Shown piece by piece: positions 17,781 to 27,031 of a stretch of DNA of 52,078 nucleotides. Under the pieces are notes generated by a model that was given only the letters and a program-made list of their open reading frames with translations, did not search any database and was not told the origin of the DNA. Source of the DNA: Avibacterium volantium_A (GTDB lineage: Bacteria > Pseudomonadota > Gammaproteobacteria > Enterobacterales > Pasteurellaceae); assembly GCF_049366555.1 (NCBI RefSeq), contig NZ_JBMMGT010000017.1:1-52078 (forward strand). Direction: 5' to 3'. Numbering within the stretch: position 1 is the stretch's first letter; every line of letters begins with the position of its first letter. The position numbers and the translations under genes were made by a program.

Positions 17781-18077
17781 TTAGAAAACTTTCTTAAATG
17801 GCTTAATCATCACCTCGCCATAAACGCCAGCTTCCACATAAGGATCTTGGCTTGCCCATTGTTGTGCCGCTTCAAGGCTGTCAAATTGGGCGATTACTGT
17901 TGAGCCAGTAAATCCAGCTTCACCGGGATTTTCGTCATCAATGGCAGGATTTGGGCCTGCGGTTAAAAGGCGGTTTTCTGCTTGTAATTGTTTTAAACGT
18001 GCAAGATGCTGTTCACGCACGGCAAGGCGTTGAGCAAGGGTATTGGGTTTGTCTTGAGCAAAAATAACGTAATACAT
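17781..18077 (-). CDS. yciI: YciI family protein
   Basis: A 98-residue small dimeric ferredoxin-like-fold protein; E. coli YciI is very similar (YVIFAQD, LAVREQHLARL, RLLTAGPNPAIDD, GFTGSTVIAQF, KPFKKVF). The His-Asp pair typical of the family can be placed in REQHLARL and the Asp-rich segment that follows. Biochemical function is not established. The frame opens 9 codons upstream, but GAAAGGAG 6 bases before the Met-Tyr-Tyr start decides the start. It begins 13 bases after yciA ends, the last gene of the yciC-yciB-yciA-yciI run. Confidence 0.92.
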   Translation of the reverse strand: MYYVIFAQDKPNTLAQRLAVREQHLARLKQLQAENRLLTAGPNPAIDDENPGEAGFTGSTVIAQFDSLEAAQQWASQDPYVEAGVYGEVMIKPFKKVF

Positions 18078-18090
18078 AGTTTCTCCTTTC

Positions 18091-18549
18091 TTAGGCTTCA
18101 TCAATTAACGCAAGGGCTTTTTCTAGCTCTGGGTTATTTTCTCTTGGAACTGCACGCGGTCGGCCGTTGCTATCTACTGCAACAAAGCTGAATACGGCTT
18201 CGGTTACGCAATAACGTTCACCAATGGGTTCGCTGGATACTTTTTTCGCCCACACTTCAATTTTAATTTGCAATGAAGTGCGTCCCACTTTCACGCAGCG
18301 GCCGTAGCAACATACCACATCGCCCACAGAAATCGGGCGGATAAAGGTCATACTATCCACCGCCACGGTAACCACACGGCCGTGCGCAATTTCTTTGGCT
18401 AAAATTGCACCGCCCATATCCATTTGCGACATAATCCAACCACCGAAAATATCGCCGTTGGCATTGGTATCAGAAGGCATCGCAAGGGTGCGTAATAACA
18501 ATGTGCCTTGTGATTGGCGACCCGTTTTGGTTTCAATAAATGCAGACAT
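18091..18549 (-). CDS. yciA: Acyl-CoA thioesterase YciA
   Basis: A 152-residue hotdog-fold thioesterase hydrolysing a wide range of acyl-CoAs; almost identical in pattern to H. influenzae HI0827. The catalytic Asp lies in NANGDIFGGWIMSQMDMGGA, followed by VVTVAVDSMTFIRPISVGD and the C-terminal EPIGERYCVTEAVFSFVAVD. It sits 9 bases after yciB and overlaps nothing. Conservation with membrane genes yciB and yciC suggests a link to envelope lipid turnover. Confidence 0.95.
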   Translation of the reverse strand: MSAFIETKTGRQSQGTLLLRTLAMPSDTNANGDIFGGWIMSQMDMGGAILAKEIAHGRVVTVAVDSMTFIRPISVGDVVCCYGRCVKVGRTSLQIKIEVWAKKVSSEPIGERYCVTEAVFSFVAVDSNGRPRAVPRENNPELEKALALIDEA

Positions 18550-18558
18550 AATGTTTTC

Positions 18559-19104
18559 CTATTGTTCTTTATTCTCTGTTTTTGGAAGATAACGATAAAT
18601 ATAAACGCCTGTTGCGACTGTTGCAACAAGGCTAAGTCCAATAATGCCGAAGGTTTTGAAATCCACCCAAAGATCATCGGAAAAATATTGGCTGATGATG
18701 ATATTTAGGATCATACAAAACAGAAAAAATCCTGCCCAGCCTAGATTTAATTTATTCCAAACGGCATCAGGCAACTGAATTTCTTTACCTAATAATTGCT
18801 GAATGAGCGGTTTCTTAAAAATCACTTGGCTGATAATTAATGCTAAGGCAAACAAGGCATAAACTACCGTTACTTTCCATTTTAAAAATTCTAATTCGTT
18901 GAAATAAGCGGATAAAGCGCCAAAAAAAACCACCGCACTTCCCATAATGAGCTGTTGTTTTTCAATTTTGCCGTATTTCAGTTTTAGTACCACAAGCTGA
19001 ATGATTGTCGCAATAATCAAGGCGATGGCCGCTTCACGAATACCAACCAGTTTATAAACAGCAAAAAAAACTAAGAGCGGTATAAATTCTAAAATTTGTT
19101 TCAT
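18559..19104 (-). CDS. yciB: Inner-membrane protein YciB (septation protein A family)
   Basis: A 181-residue integral membrane protein with about five helices, starting MKQILEFIPLLVFFAVYKLVG as in the YciB/IspZ family and containing the signature NLGWAGFFLFCMILNI plus WVDFKTFG. In E. coli YciB interacts with elongasome and divisome proteins and influences envelope synthesis. Its ATG overlaps the last base of the yciC stop codon, so the two are coupled. Contains a USS near 18935. Confidence 0.93.
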   Translation of the reverse strand: MKQILEFIPLLVFFAVYKLVGIREAAIALIIATIIQLVVLKLKYGKIEKQQLIMGSAVVFFGALSAYFNELEFLKWKVTVVYALFALALIISQVIFKKPLIQQLLGKEIQLPDAVWNKLNLGWAGFFLFCMILNIIISQYFSDDLWVDFKTFGIIGLSLVATVATGVYIYRYLPKTENKEQ

Positions 19105-19877
19105 TATTGTTGATCCTTGCGCATAAATAAGGTGTAAAAGCGATAAGTGAAAAGTAACGAAAACACGCCAACCACAGCGCTTAAAAATAACATTACCACA
19201 TCAAAAACTAGATTATCGCTTAATGAAGAAATGCGTCTTACCACAAATGGCAGCACCACATAAATTAACAAACAATAAATAAACAACGGCGCAGCGCGTT
19301 TCGCGCCACTTAGCCAGCTATTTTTCAAGGCTTGCATAATACTTACGGGCTGAATCAGATATTCCGTGGAAGCTAAACTTAAACGTACAAAAATAAAAAA
19401 GCCGAGTAACATCGCCACCAAAGAGAGGATTGAAGGGGATTGCCCTTGCAAAATGGCAAACAGACTTTCTACCAAGCCGATCATTAAGGGAATAAACCCA
19501 ATCACACTCACTGCCACCACGCCTGCAAAACGTTGTAAAGTTAACACCGCACTTTGGTTTAAGGGATTTTGATTTAACGGATTTTGTTGTTGAGTGCTAA
19601 TGCGGTGAAAGGTGAGAATCCCCCAAGAAGAAATAAATAGGCTAACTAACTGTTGTGCCACACCAATTACCAAAAATTCTGCGCTGATATTGCTTGGCAA
19701 AGGCAGATTTTGTCCATTTGCTTGGCTGATTTCAGGCATCGGCACGACCGCGCTTAAAAGAAAATAGAAGATTAACGAGCTAATCAAAAAGAAAAAGATA
19801 AATTGCTGAGTAATCTTTTTTTGATTACGCATAAAATTCCAACAATCTTGAAAAATTTGAGTAAAATTAATGTTCAT
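19104..19877 (-). CDS. yciC: Inner-membrane protein YciC (UPF0259 family)
   Basis: A 257-residue membrane protein with about six helices, first gene of the yciC-B-A-I run. The N-terminus (DCWNFMRNQKKITQQF) and position match YciC. Residues about 97-108 contain a duplicated Asn-Pro-Leu-Asn-Gln unit, and a USS is embedded immediately after it. Function is unknown. Confidence is carried mostly by gene order. Confidence 0.85.
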   Translation of the reverse strand: MNINFTQIFQDCWNFMRNQKKITQQFIFFFLISSLIFYFLLSAVVPMPEISQANGQNLPLPSNISAEFLVIGVAQQLVSLFISSWGILTFHRISTQQQNPLNQNPLNQSAVLTLQRFAGVVAVSVIGFIPLMIGLVESLFAILQGQSPSILSLVAMLLGFFIFVRLSLASTEYLIQPVSIMQALKNSWLSGAKRAAPLFIYCLLIYVVLPFVVRRISSLSDNLVFDVVMLFLSAVVGVFSLLFTYRFYTLFMRKDQQ

Positions 19878-20283
19878 TAGTTTGCTTCCAGTTAAAAATC
19901 ATTGCGACATTATACAATAACTCTTTTTTTGTTGCTTTTGGTTTGCTAAAAATCCCACATCGCAATGTAATCCTTTAAAATGTTCGCACTATTGCGCATT
20001 CAACATATTTTATCTAAAAGAGAGGAGCGATATTATGCGTTAATTGTCCTTATTGTTAAACAAAATGAAAAGTGCGGGAAATAAATTTTTCAAATTTTTT
20101 AACAAATTTTTAAAAACTTTGAACTTCATCACAAAACGATTCCTTTTCAATGGCAAAAATTGGCGAAATACGCATCAATGGTTAGGAGATAAAGCATCCG
20201 CGCATTCTTTGATTGAAATTCCTTGTTATTCCTCTTATAGTAGCTAATGTTAAATTCTTGTTACATTATATAAGAGGTGTCAA
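19878..20283. other. Intergenic region with an interrupted small reading frame
   Basis: A 406-base gap between divergent yciC and dld. At 20035 there is an ATG with a strong ribosome site (AGAGAGGAG, spacing about 7-9), but the frame reads Met-Arg-stop. After the TAA it stays open for 67 codons to 20247, encoding a basic peptide (KFFKFFNKFLKTLNF, FNGKNWRNTHQWLGDK). It could be a decayed small gene, or a 2-codon leader ahead of dld. The dld ribosome site AAGAGG lies about 6 bases before its ATG. Confidence 0.4.
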
Positions 20284-21975
20284 ATGTCAATAACGCATTT
20301 AATTACTCAATTAACGCAAATTGTTAGCCCTAAATATGTGATTACCGATCCGCTAAAAGCCGAAGAATACACCACAGGCTATCGTTTCGGGCAAGGAAAA
20401 GTGCTAGCAGTGGTGCGTCCGGGATCATTATTAGAATATTGGCAAGTGTTAAAAGCTTGTGTCGCAGCTGATGTGATCGTGATTTCACAAGCGGCAAATA
20501 CAGGGCTGACGGGCGGTTCAACCCCTGCGGGAAATGATTATGAGCGTGATATTGTGCTTATCAATACAATGCGAATGACAGGGATTCAGCCGATAAATAA
20601 TGCAGAGCAAGTGGTATGTTTTGCTGGTTCGCGTTTAAACGATTTGGAATCATTGCTGAAAGAATACAAACGTGAGCCGCATTCTGTTATCGGTTCATCT
20701 TGTATCGGCGCTTCGGTGATTGGTGGAATTTGTAATAATTCAGGTGGAGCCTTGGTGCAACGTGGGCCAGCTTATACGGAAATGGCATTGTACGCACAGT
20801 TAGATGAGAACGGCGAATTGCACCTAATCAACAATCTTGGTATTGATTTAGGCGATAGCCCAGAAGAAATTCTGACTAACTTGCAAGAAGGGCGTTATCA
20901 GCGTAAAGACATTCATCTTGATTGCGGTAAAGGACACGATCACGATTATTGCCATCACGTTCGCCAAATTGATGCAGACACACCTGCACGTTTTAATGCG
21001 GATCCGAATCGTCATTATGAAGCGTCAGGCAGTGCAGGAAAATTGGGCGTGTTTGCTGTGCGTTTGGATACCTTCCCGCAAGATAAAGAAAGTGCGGTGT
21101 TTTATATCGGCACAAATGATACACAGGTTTTAACTGACATTCGCCGTCATATTTTGGCTGAATTTAGCAGTTTGCCTGTATCGGGTGAATATATTCATCG
21201 TGATGCCTTTGATATTGCCGCTGAATATGGAAAAGATACTTTCTGGGTGATTAAACGTTTTGGTACGCACCGTTTACCAAAATTATTTGCACTCAAAGCC
21301 AAAGCCGATCGCCTAATGAAAAAATTCGCTTTTTTACCAAATCATCTCAGCGACAAAGCGTTGCAATTTGTTTCTAAATTATTGCCGCAACATTTGCCAC
21401 AAAGTTTGAGAGATTATCGTGATCAATATGAACATCACTTAATCTTAAAAATGGGTGGGGAAGGCGTGAAAGAAGCAAGAGAATATTTGCAAAGCCTATT
21501 TGCAGATAAATCCAAAGGGGCATATTTTGAATGTAGCCCAGAAGAAACCCAAGCTGCAATGTTGCATCGCTTTGCTGTGGCTTCTGCAGCCATTCGTTAT
21601 CGTGCCATTCACGAACCTGAAGTGGAAGAAATCGTGGCATTGGATATTGCTTTACGCCGTAACGATCAAGATTGGTTTGAGAAATTGCCTGCCGAGTTAG
21701 AAAATAAATTAATTCATAAACTCTATTACGGACATTTTATGTGCTATGTGTTCCACCAAGATTATTTAGTCAAAAAAGGCTACGATTGGGAAGAAATCGA
21801 ACACGAAATGTTAGCCTTGCTTGATAAGCGCGGCGCGCAATATCCAGCAGAACATAACGTAGGGCATTTGTATGAAGCGAAACCAGAATTGAAAGCGTTC
21901 TACCAAAAATTAGATCCAACCAATAGCTTCAACCCAGGCATTGGTAAAACTTCTAAGAAGAAACACTGGGCTTAA
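20284..21975 (+). CDS. dld: Quinone-dependent D-lactate dehydrogenase
   Basis: Membrane-associated FAD enzyme passing electrons from D-lactate to quinone. The 563-residue protein matches E. coli Dld: the FAD-binding segment QAANTGLTGGSTPAGNDY, EPHSVIGSSCIGASVIGGICNNSGG, TPARFNADPNRHYEASGSAGKLGVFAVRLDTFPQ, the membrane-binding central region, then YGHFMCYVFHQDYLVKKG and the C-terminal GAQYPAEHNVGHLYEAKPEL. Monocistronic with a strong terminator. Together with ydiJ at 23455 the region holds two D-2-hydroxyacid oxidoreductases. Confidence 0.96.
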   Translation: MSITHLITQLTQIVSPKYVITDPLKAEEYTTGYRFGQGKVLAVVRPGSLLEYWQVLKACVAADVIVISQAANTGLTGGSTPAGNDYERDIVLINTMRMTGIQPINNAEQVVCFAGSRLNDLESLLKEYKREPHSVIGSSCIGASVIGGICNNSGGALVQRGPAYTEMALYAQLDENGELHLINNLGIDLGDSPEEILTNLQEGRYQRKDIHLDCGKGHDHDYCHHVRQIDADTPARFNADPNRHYEASGSAGKLGVFAVRLDTFPQDKESAVFYIGTNDTQVLTDIRRHILAEFSSLPVSGEYIHRDAFDIAAEYGKDTFWVIKRFGTHRLPKLFALKAKADRLMKKFAFLPNHLSDKALQFVSKLLPQHLPQSLRDYRDQYEHHLILKMGGEGVKEAREYLQSLFADKSKGAYFECSPEETQAAMLHRFAVASAAIRYRAIHEPEVEEIVALDIALRRNDQDWFEKLPAELENKLIHKLYYGHFMCYVFHQDYLVKKGYDWEEIEHEMLALLDKRGAQYPAEHNVGHLYEAKPELKAFYQKLDPTNSFNPGIGKTSKKKHWA

Positions 21976-22030
21976 TTATGGTTTGAGTGAAAAACGAAAG
22001 TGCGGTCCAATTTTTAGAAAAATTTAGCAA

Positions 22031-22062
22031 AATGCCTAGACATTCATCTAGGCATTTTTTCT
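22031..22062. terminator. Bidirectional terminator between dld and hemH
   Basis: AATGCCTAGA (22031-22040) and TCTAGGCATT (22047-22056), a 10-bp stem with a 6-base loop followed by TTTTTT. It lies between convergent genes. Confidence 0.88.
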
Positions 22063-23029
22063 ATATTTTCTTCTTAATTAATTCCGCCATCATTTCAATA
22101 TGGGCGGGTTCTGCGTTAAGGGCAGGGATATATTGGAAAGATTTTCCTCCGTTATGCAGGAAAATGTCGCGGTTTTCTACTTCAATTTCTTCCAACGTTT
22201 CTAAACAATCGGCAGAGAAACCAGGGCAGATGACGGCGATTTTTTCAATGCCTTGGTTTTTTGTGGCATTTTGTAAAAAATGATCCGTATAAGGCTGCAG
22301 CCATTCTTCACGACCGAAACGGGATTGAAAGCAAAGTTGCCATTGGTTTTCTTTTAATCCAAGGCGATCTACCACTGCGATGGTGGTTTGTTTACAATGC
22401 TCGCGATAATAATCCCCTTCTTGCTCATAACGTAATGGAATACCGTGATAAGAAAAGAGCAGAAATTCATCGGGTTTCATTTTAGCTTTGATGGATTGCA
22501 CGAGTGCATCAATATATTGTTCATCAAGATGATAAGAATGGATAAACTCAAACGGCACTAGCCTACGAATGGATTTTAATGATTGGGCAAAGCAATCCAA
22601 TACTGCTGCCGTTGTGGTGCTGCTGTATTGCGGATAAAGCGGTAGCACAATGATTTTATCCACTTGATTTTTGAGTAAATTTTCCACCGCACTTTGCATT
22701 GAAGGATTACCATAAGTCATTCCAATTTCCACAAGGGCGTTAATTCCTTGTTGATCGAAATACTGTTGTAACTTCTGCTGTTGCTGTTTAGAAATCACCA
22801 ATAATGGTGAGCCTTGTTCTGTCCAAACACTGCGGTAGGTTTCTGCCACACGTCTGGAACGGCGAGGCAAAATCACGCACTTTAGTAGCGGCCACCATTG
22901 CCAGCGGGGAAGATCTACCACGCGTGGATCGGTGAGAAATTGCCATAAATAGCGTGAAAGGGCTTTGGGTTCTGGAGCGTCTGGCGTGCCTAAATTAGCA
23001 AGAATTACGCCGATTTTCTGTTTGTTCAT
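22061..23029 (-). CDS. hemH: Ferrochelatase
   Basis: Inserts ferrous iron into protoporphyrin IX, the last step of heme synthesis. The 322-residue protein has the family blocks IGVILANLGTPDAP, FLTDPRVVDLP, LPLYPQYSSTTTAAV, the catalytic His in LLFSYHGIPLRY, CFQSRFGREEWLQPYTD and CPGFSADCLETLEEI with the catalytic Glu. I chose the Met-Asn-Lys-Gln-Lys start, whose ATG overlaps the stop of the upstream thioesterase gene (ATGA). That indicates coupling in a ydiJ-thioesterase-hemH operon, the same order as HI1163-HI1161-HI1160. Confidence 0.95.
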   Translation of the reverse strand: MNKQKIGVILANLGTPDAPEPKALSRYLWQFLTDPRVVDLPRWQWWPLLKCVILPRRSRRVAETYRSVWTEQGSPLLVISKQQQQKLQQYFDQQGINALVEIGMTYGNPSMQSAVENLLKNQVDKIIVLPLYPQYSSTTTAAVLDCFAQSLKSIRRLVPFEFIHSYHLDEQYIDALVQSIKAKMKPDEFLLFSYHGIPLRYEQEGDYYREHCKQTTIAVVDRLGLKENQWQLCFQSRFGREEWLQPYTDHFLQNATKNQGIEKIAVICPGFSADCLETLEEIEVENRDIFLHNGGKSFQYIPALNAEPAHIEMMAELIKKKI

Positions 23030-23445
23030 TGATTTACCACGCTTAATGTGAGTTTTGCAAAGCAACATAGTTTATCGGCTTGATCTTTAATGTCAATTTG
23101 CCAAAATTGGATGGTTTTGCCTAAGCGAATAGGGGTAGCTTTGGCAGTTACCACACCTTCACGCACAGGGCGAAGATGGCTTGCGTTAATTTCTAATCCA
23201 ACCACCGCTTGCTTTTCTTCCACGCAACAAAATCCTGCCATTGATGCAACAGTTTCCGCCAATGCCGCAGAAATTCCGCCGTGTAAAAAACCCATTGGTT
23301 GAGTGGTGCGTTGATCGACAGGCATTGTGGCTTCTAACCAATCCTCCCCTTGAGCGCTAAATTGAATGCCTAAATGTGCTACAGCACAATGTGCATTAAA
23401 TTGATTAAGTTGTTCTAATGTAAAGTGTTTTTTCCAAATTTTCAT
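23026..23445 (-). CDS. Hotdog-fold thioesterase, HI1161/MenI (YdiI) family
   Basis: A 139-residue hotdog thioesterase similar to H. influenzae HI1161 and E. coli YdiI/MenI, which hydrolyses 1,4-dihydroxy-2-naphthoyl-CoA in menaquinone synthesis. Characteristic segments are VAHLGIQFSAQGEDWLEATMPVD, PMGFLHGGISAALAETVASMAG with the catalytic Glu, and VVGLEINASHLRPVREG. It sits between ydiJ (9 bases upstream) and hemH (4-base overlap). The physiological substrate is uncertain because these enzymes are promiscuous. Confidence 0.92.
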   Translation of the reverse strand: MKIWKKHFTLEQLNQFNAHCAVAHLGIQFSAQGEDWLEATMPVDQRTTQPMGFLHGGISAALAETVASMAGFCCVEEKQAVVGLEINASHLRPVREGVVTAKATPIRLGKTIQFWQIDIKDQADKLCCFAKLTLSVVNQ

Positions 23446-23454
23446 TGTTTTATT

Positions 23455-26400
23455 CTAGTTAAGTAAAGTTAATAGGGCTTGTACTGGGTGCTTTAGCTGC
23501 CATTTTTCAAACCGTTTTACTTGGCTACGACAAGAATAGCCTGTGGCAAGGCAATAATCAGGATTTTTGCCTGCCAGTTTTTTCTCCCACGAGCTGGCAT
23601 AAATGGCTTTCGACATTGCAAGATGTTGTGTTTCGTGGCCGAATGTACCAGCCATTCCACAGCAGCCCACGGTTTCCACTTGTAATGGTTGTCCAAAGGC
23701 AGCAAAGATTTCTTGCCATTCTTTAGGACTATTTGGTAGCCCTGTGGATTCAGTACAATGGGGGAATAAATGCCATTGTTGCTCTTCTGGTAAAGTGCGG
23801 TGGTTTTTTTGTGAATTTTTTATTCCCTGTGCGAATTGCTCAGAATGGAGTTGATTTTTTAGCCATTGATGGGCGGTAAGCACTTGGAAATCGCCACGTT
23901 CCGCACCTAAAATTTCACGATATTCATCACGGTAAGACAGCACAATAGCAGGATCGACCCCCACTAAAGGAATGTCTAACTTCGACATTCGATTTAAAAA
24001 CGCAGCTTGATTTTTCGCCGTTTTAGCAAAGCGAGTGAGGAAACCTTTGATATGTTGTGCTTTGCCATTGGGCTTGAACGGCAATAAAATAGGGCGATAG
24101 CCGAGTTTTTGCGTTAGTGCGACAAAATCTGCTACCACTTTGGCATCATAATAAGACGTGAAAGGATCTTGTACGATAAGCAGCATATTTTGCTTTTCCG
24201 TTTCGCTTAAGTTTTCTAGCTGTTCTAAATTCAAACCTTGATAGTTAAGGGCGACTAATTGCTGTTGCAAATTCGGTTGGCTTAATAAAGGCAAATCCAC
24301 CATTCCTAAGGCTTTTTGTGCCAGCGGTTGGGTAATTTTAGCCGCAGTAAAAAAGTTAAAAAATTTCGGCGCTTTTGCCATATAAGCCGCAACCAGTTCC
24401 ACATTTGACACTACATAATCTTTGATTGGGCGAGCATAACGTTGATGATAAAAATGCAAGAACTTGGCACGGAAGCTCGGCACATCAATTTTTATCGGAC
24501 ATTGGCTTGCACAGGCTTTGCACGAAAGACAGGTGTCCATTGCGGCTTTCACTTCGTGAGAAAAATCATATTCGCCACGCGCTTTTTGCAGGCTATGGCG
24601 AATTTTAGCCACAAAATCGCTGAGTTTCATTTGGCTTTGGCGAAAATCTAACTGATCGGCAGAAATATTTTGATTTGCGAGCAAACGCAGCCATTCACGC
24701 ACCATCGCGGCACGTCCTTTCGGTGAAAATAAGCGATTTTTGCTCACCTTCATTGAAGGACACATTGTGCTGTTTACATCAAAATTAAAGCATAAACCAT
24801 TGCCGTTGCAGTTCATTGCGCCAGAAAATTCTGCTTTCATTTGAATTGGAATTTGGCGATCTTGATCCGCGCGCATTGGTGATAGGATAGAGTAAAGCGC
24901 TTGTTCGCTGTCAAGTGCGGTGCAAATTTTGCCCGGATTTAGGCGATTTTGCGGATCGAACAGAGTTTTGATGTAACGCAGTTCTTGCCATAATTCAGGC
25001 GTGAAAAAGGTTTCGCCATATTGCGAGCGCATCCCTTTGCCGTGTTCGCCCCAAATCAGTCCGCCGTACTTGTGCGTTAGATCGGCCACTTGATCGGAAA
25101 TTTCTTTAAACAGTTTCACTTGTTCTTTGTCGCATAAATCAAGGGCGGGGCGAACGTGTAGCACGCCCGCATCAACGTGGCCAAACATTCCGTATTCTAA
25201 GTGATGGGCATCAAGCAGCGCACGAAATTCACTGATGTAATCGGCAAGATGTTCAGGTGGTACGCAGGTGTCTTCCACAAAAGGAATGGGCTTAGCCGCA
25301 CCTTTCGCATTCCCCAGTAAGCCCACGGCTTTTTTACGCATCGCATAAATACGCTCAATGGAAGGCAAATCACTGCAAACTTGATAGCCGATAATATCAT
25401 CTTGATTTTGCGCAATTTTTTCATCAAGCTGTGCGCAAAGTTGTGCTACTTGTTTTTCAATCAGGGCTTTGCTGTTGCCAGCATATTCCACAATATTCAA
25501 GCCAAGAATTGGGTTTTCTTGATCTTCAGTAAGTAGATCGCTCACGGAGTGCCAAATGATGTCTTGTTTGGCGAGATTTAGCACTTTGCTATCCACGGTT
25601 TCCACTGAAAGGGCATTCGCTTTGAGCATAAAAGGGGCGTTACGTAACGCGGCATCAAAAGAGCGGTATTTTATATTAATTAATGTGCGATATTGTGGGA
25701 TTGGCGTGAGATCTAAAGTTGCTTCACAAATAAACGCAAGTGAGCCTTCTGAACCTGTTAAAATGCGTGAAAGGTTAAATTCTGATTCATCATTATTAAA
25801 TACATTTTTGAGATCGTAACCGGTTAAAAAGCGATTAAGTTGTGGCAAATCACGCAAGATTTCAGGGCGTTTTTGTTGGCAACGCTGGAAAATTTCTTGA
25901 TGCAAATGACGGCTGCGCTGAGAAAGCGGTTGTTGCTGTAATGATTGCTCGAAATCTGTGGTTTTCAGCACGTGGGTGTCAATCACTTCGCCATCGATTA
26001 AGACGGCACGCAAACCTAAAACGTGATCGGAGGTTTTGCCATAACGTAATGAACCTTGCCCTGAGGCATCGGTATTGATCATTCCACCTAGGGTCGCGCG
26101 GTTGCTGGTGGATAATTCGGGCGAGAAAAACAACCCATAAGGTTTCAAAAATTGGTTCAGTTGATCTTTTACTACGCCTGCTTGCACTTTTACCCAACGC
26201 TCTTGCACATTGAGTTCAAGAATTTTCGTCATATAACGCGAAAGATCCACAATAATATTATTATTTAAGGCTTGTCCATTGGTGCCTGTACCGCCACTGC
26301 GTGGGGTAAAGGTGAGCGAAAGGTATTTTTCTTTTTGAGCTAGTTTAGTGAGGCGAACCACATCTGCCGTATCCTTAGGGAATAAAATGGCTTGTGGCAG

Positions 26401-26595
26401 TTGCTGATAAACACTGTTATCCGTTGCAAGACTTAAGCGATCCGCATAGCTTGAAGCAATATCGCCCGCAAAATGTTGGCGTTTAAGTTCTGCTAAATAA
26501 TCAGAAACTAAAGGTGAAAGCTGTGGAATATCAGATAGACGTGGTAGCATTTTATTACTCATATAATGATTAACAGAATGAGCAGATTTTAGCAT
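23455..26595 (-). CDS. ydiJ: YdiJ/HI1163-type FAD and Fe-S D-2-hydroxyacid dehydrogenase
   Basis: A 1046-residue multidomain oxidoreductase. N-terminal FAD-binding domain at about 50-230 (FTPRSGGTGTNGQALNNNIIVDLSR, LGGMINTDASGQGSLRYGKTSDHV), FAD-oxidase C-terminal domain at about 240-570 (FGHVDAGVLHVRP, GLIWGEHGKGMRS, FDPQNRLNPGKI), then an Fe-S domain with CLSCKACASQCP near 685-697, and a CCG domain with VGCCGMAGTFGH near 975. YdiJ proteins are reported as D-2-hydroxyglutarate dehydrogenases. The first ATG has AAAGGA about 11 bases upstream; ATGs 11 and 15 codons later lack better sites. A USS lies inside the coding region twice. Confidence 0.92.
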   Translation of the reverse strand: MLKSAHSVNHYMSNKMLPRLSDIPQLSPLVSDYLAELKRQHFAGDIASSYADRLSLATDNSVYQQLPQAILFPKDTADVVRLTKLAQKEKYLSLTFTPRSGGTGTNGQALNNNIIVDLSRYMTKILELNVQERWVKVQAGVVKDQLNQFLKPYGLFFSPELSTSNRATLGGMINTDASGQGSLRYGKTSDHVLGLRAVLIDGEVIDTHVLKTTDFEQSLQQQPLSQRSRHLHQEIFQRCQQKRPEILRDLPQLNRFLTGYDLKNVFNNDESEFNLSRILTGSEGSLAFICEATLDLTPIPQYRTLINIKYRSFDAALRNAPFMLKANALSVETVDSKVLNLAKQDIIWHSVSDLLTEDQENPILGLNIVEYAGNSKALIEKQVAQLCAQLDEKIAQNQDDIIGYQVCSDLPSIERIYAMRKKAVGLLGNAKGAAKPIPFVEDTCVPPEHLADYISEFRALLDAHHLEYGMFGHVDAGVLHVRPALDLCDKEQVKLFKEISDQVADLTHKYGGLIWGEHGKGMRSQYGETFFTPELWQELRYIKTLFDPQNRLNPGKICTALDSEQALYSILSPMRADQDRQIPIQMKAEFSGAMNCNGNGLCFNFDVNSTMCPSMKVSKNRLFSPKGRAAMVREWLRLLANQNISADQLDFRQSQMKLSDFVAKIRHSLQKARGEYDFSHEVKAAMDTCLSCKACASQCPIKIDVPSFRAKFLHFYHQRYARPIKDYVVSNVELVAAYMAKAPKFFNFFTAAKITQPLAQKALGMVDLPLLSQPNLQQQLVALNYQGLNLEQLENLSETEKQNMLLIVQDPFTSYYDAKVVADFVALTQKLGYRPILLPFKPNGKAQHIKGFLTRFAKTAKNQAAFLNRMSKLDIPLVGVDPAIVLSYRDEYREILGAERGDFQVLTAHQWLKNQLHSEQFAQGIKNSQKNHRTLPEEQQWHLFPHCTESTGLPNSPKEWQEIFAAFGQPLQVETVGCCGMAGTFGHETQHLAMSKAIYASSWEKKLAGKNPDYCLATGYSCRSQVKRFEKWQLKHPVQALLTLLN

Positions 26596-27031
26596 ATTGT
26601 TACGATCCTTTCATCGAAAGAAAGGGATCAAATTTGTTTTTTCGGTAAGGTGAAACGAGAAAATAGATCTATTTCTGCTTAAAAAATAATCTGAAACAGT
26701 AAGTGTTTGTATGAATTTTGAGCTAAAAAGAGAAAAATCGTTTGATTTTCTATTTTTTCAAGCTGATAATATATTCGCTTTGAATAGGTCCGATCTGATT
26801 AGATTGACGTAAAAGCAAAGTAGGAATAGAGAAAATATCGTTCTCTAAATACTTATAAGATTAAACTTAGCCATAAACTATGGGTTCATTTTATAAAAAA
26901 AGTTTGTTTTTTTGTAAAAAAAGTTTAAGATCAACGTACACACATTATTGTGTTTAGGTTTCATTTGGCAACTGATACTAAATGAAACTTTCATTTTAAA
27001 TTTATTGATGACTAAATAGAGGATCATCCAA
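26596..27031 (+). promoter_or_regulatory. Long AT-rich upstream region of ompA
   Basis: A 436-base non-coding gap. The last 120 bases hold two copies of an AAAAAAAGTTT motif (near 26896 and 26917), then a likely long untranslated leader before the ribosome site GAGGATC at about 27019. No ORF with a ribosome site was seen. I could not fix the promoter boxes with confidence. Confidence 0.4.
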
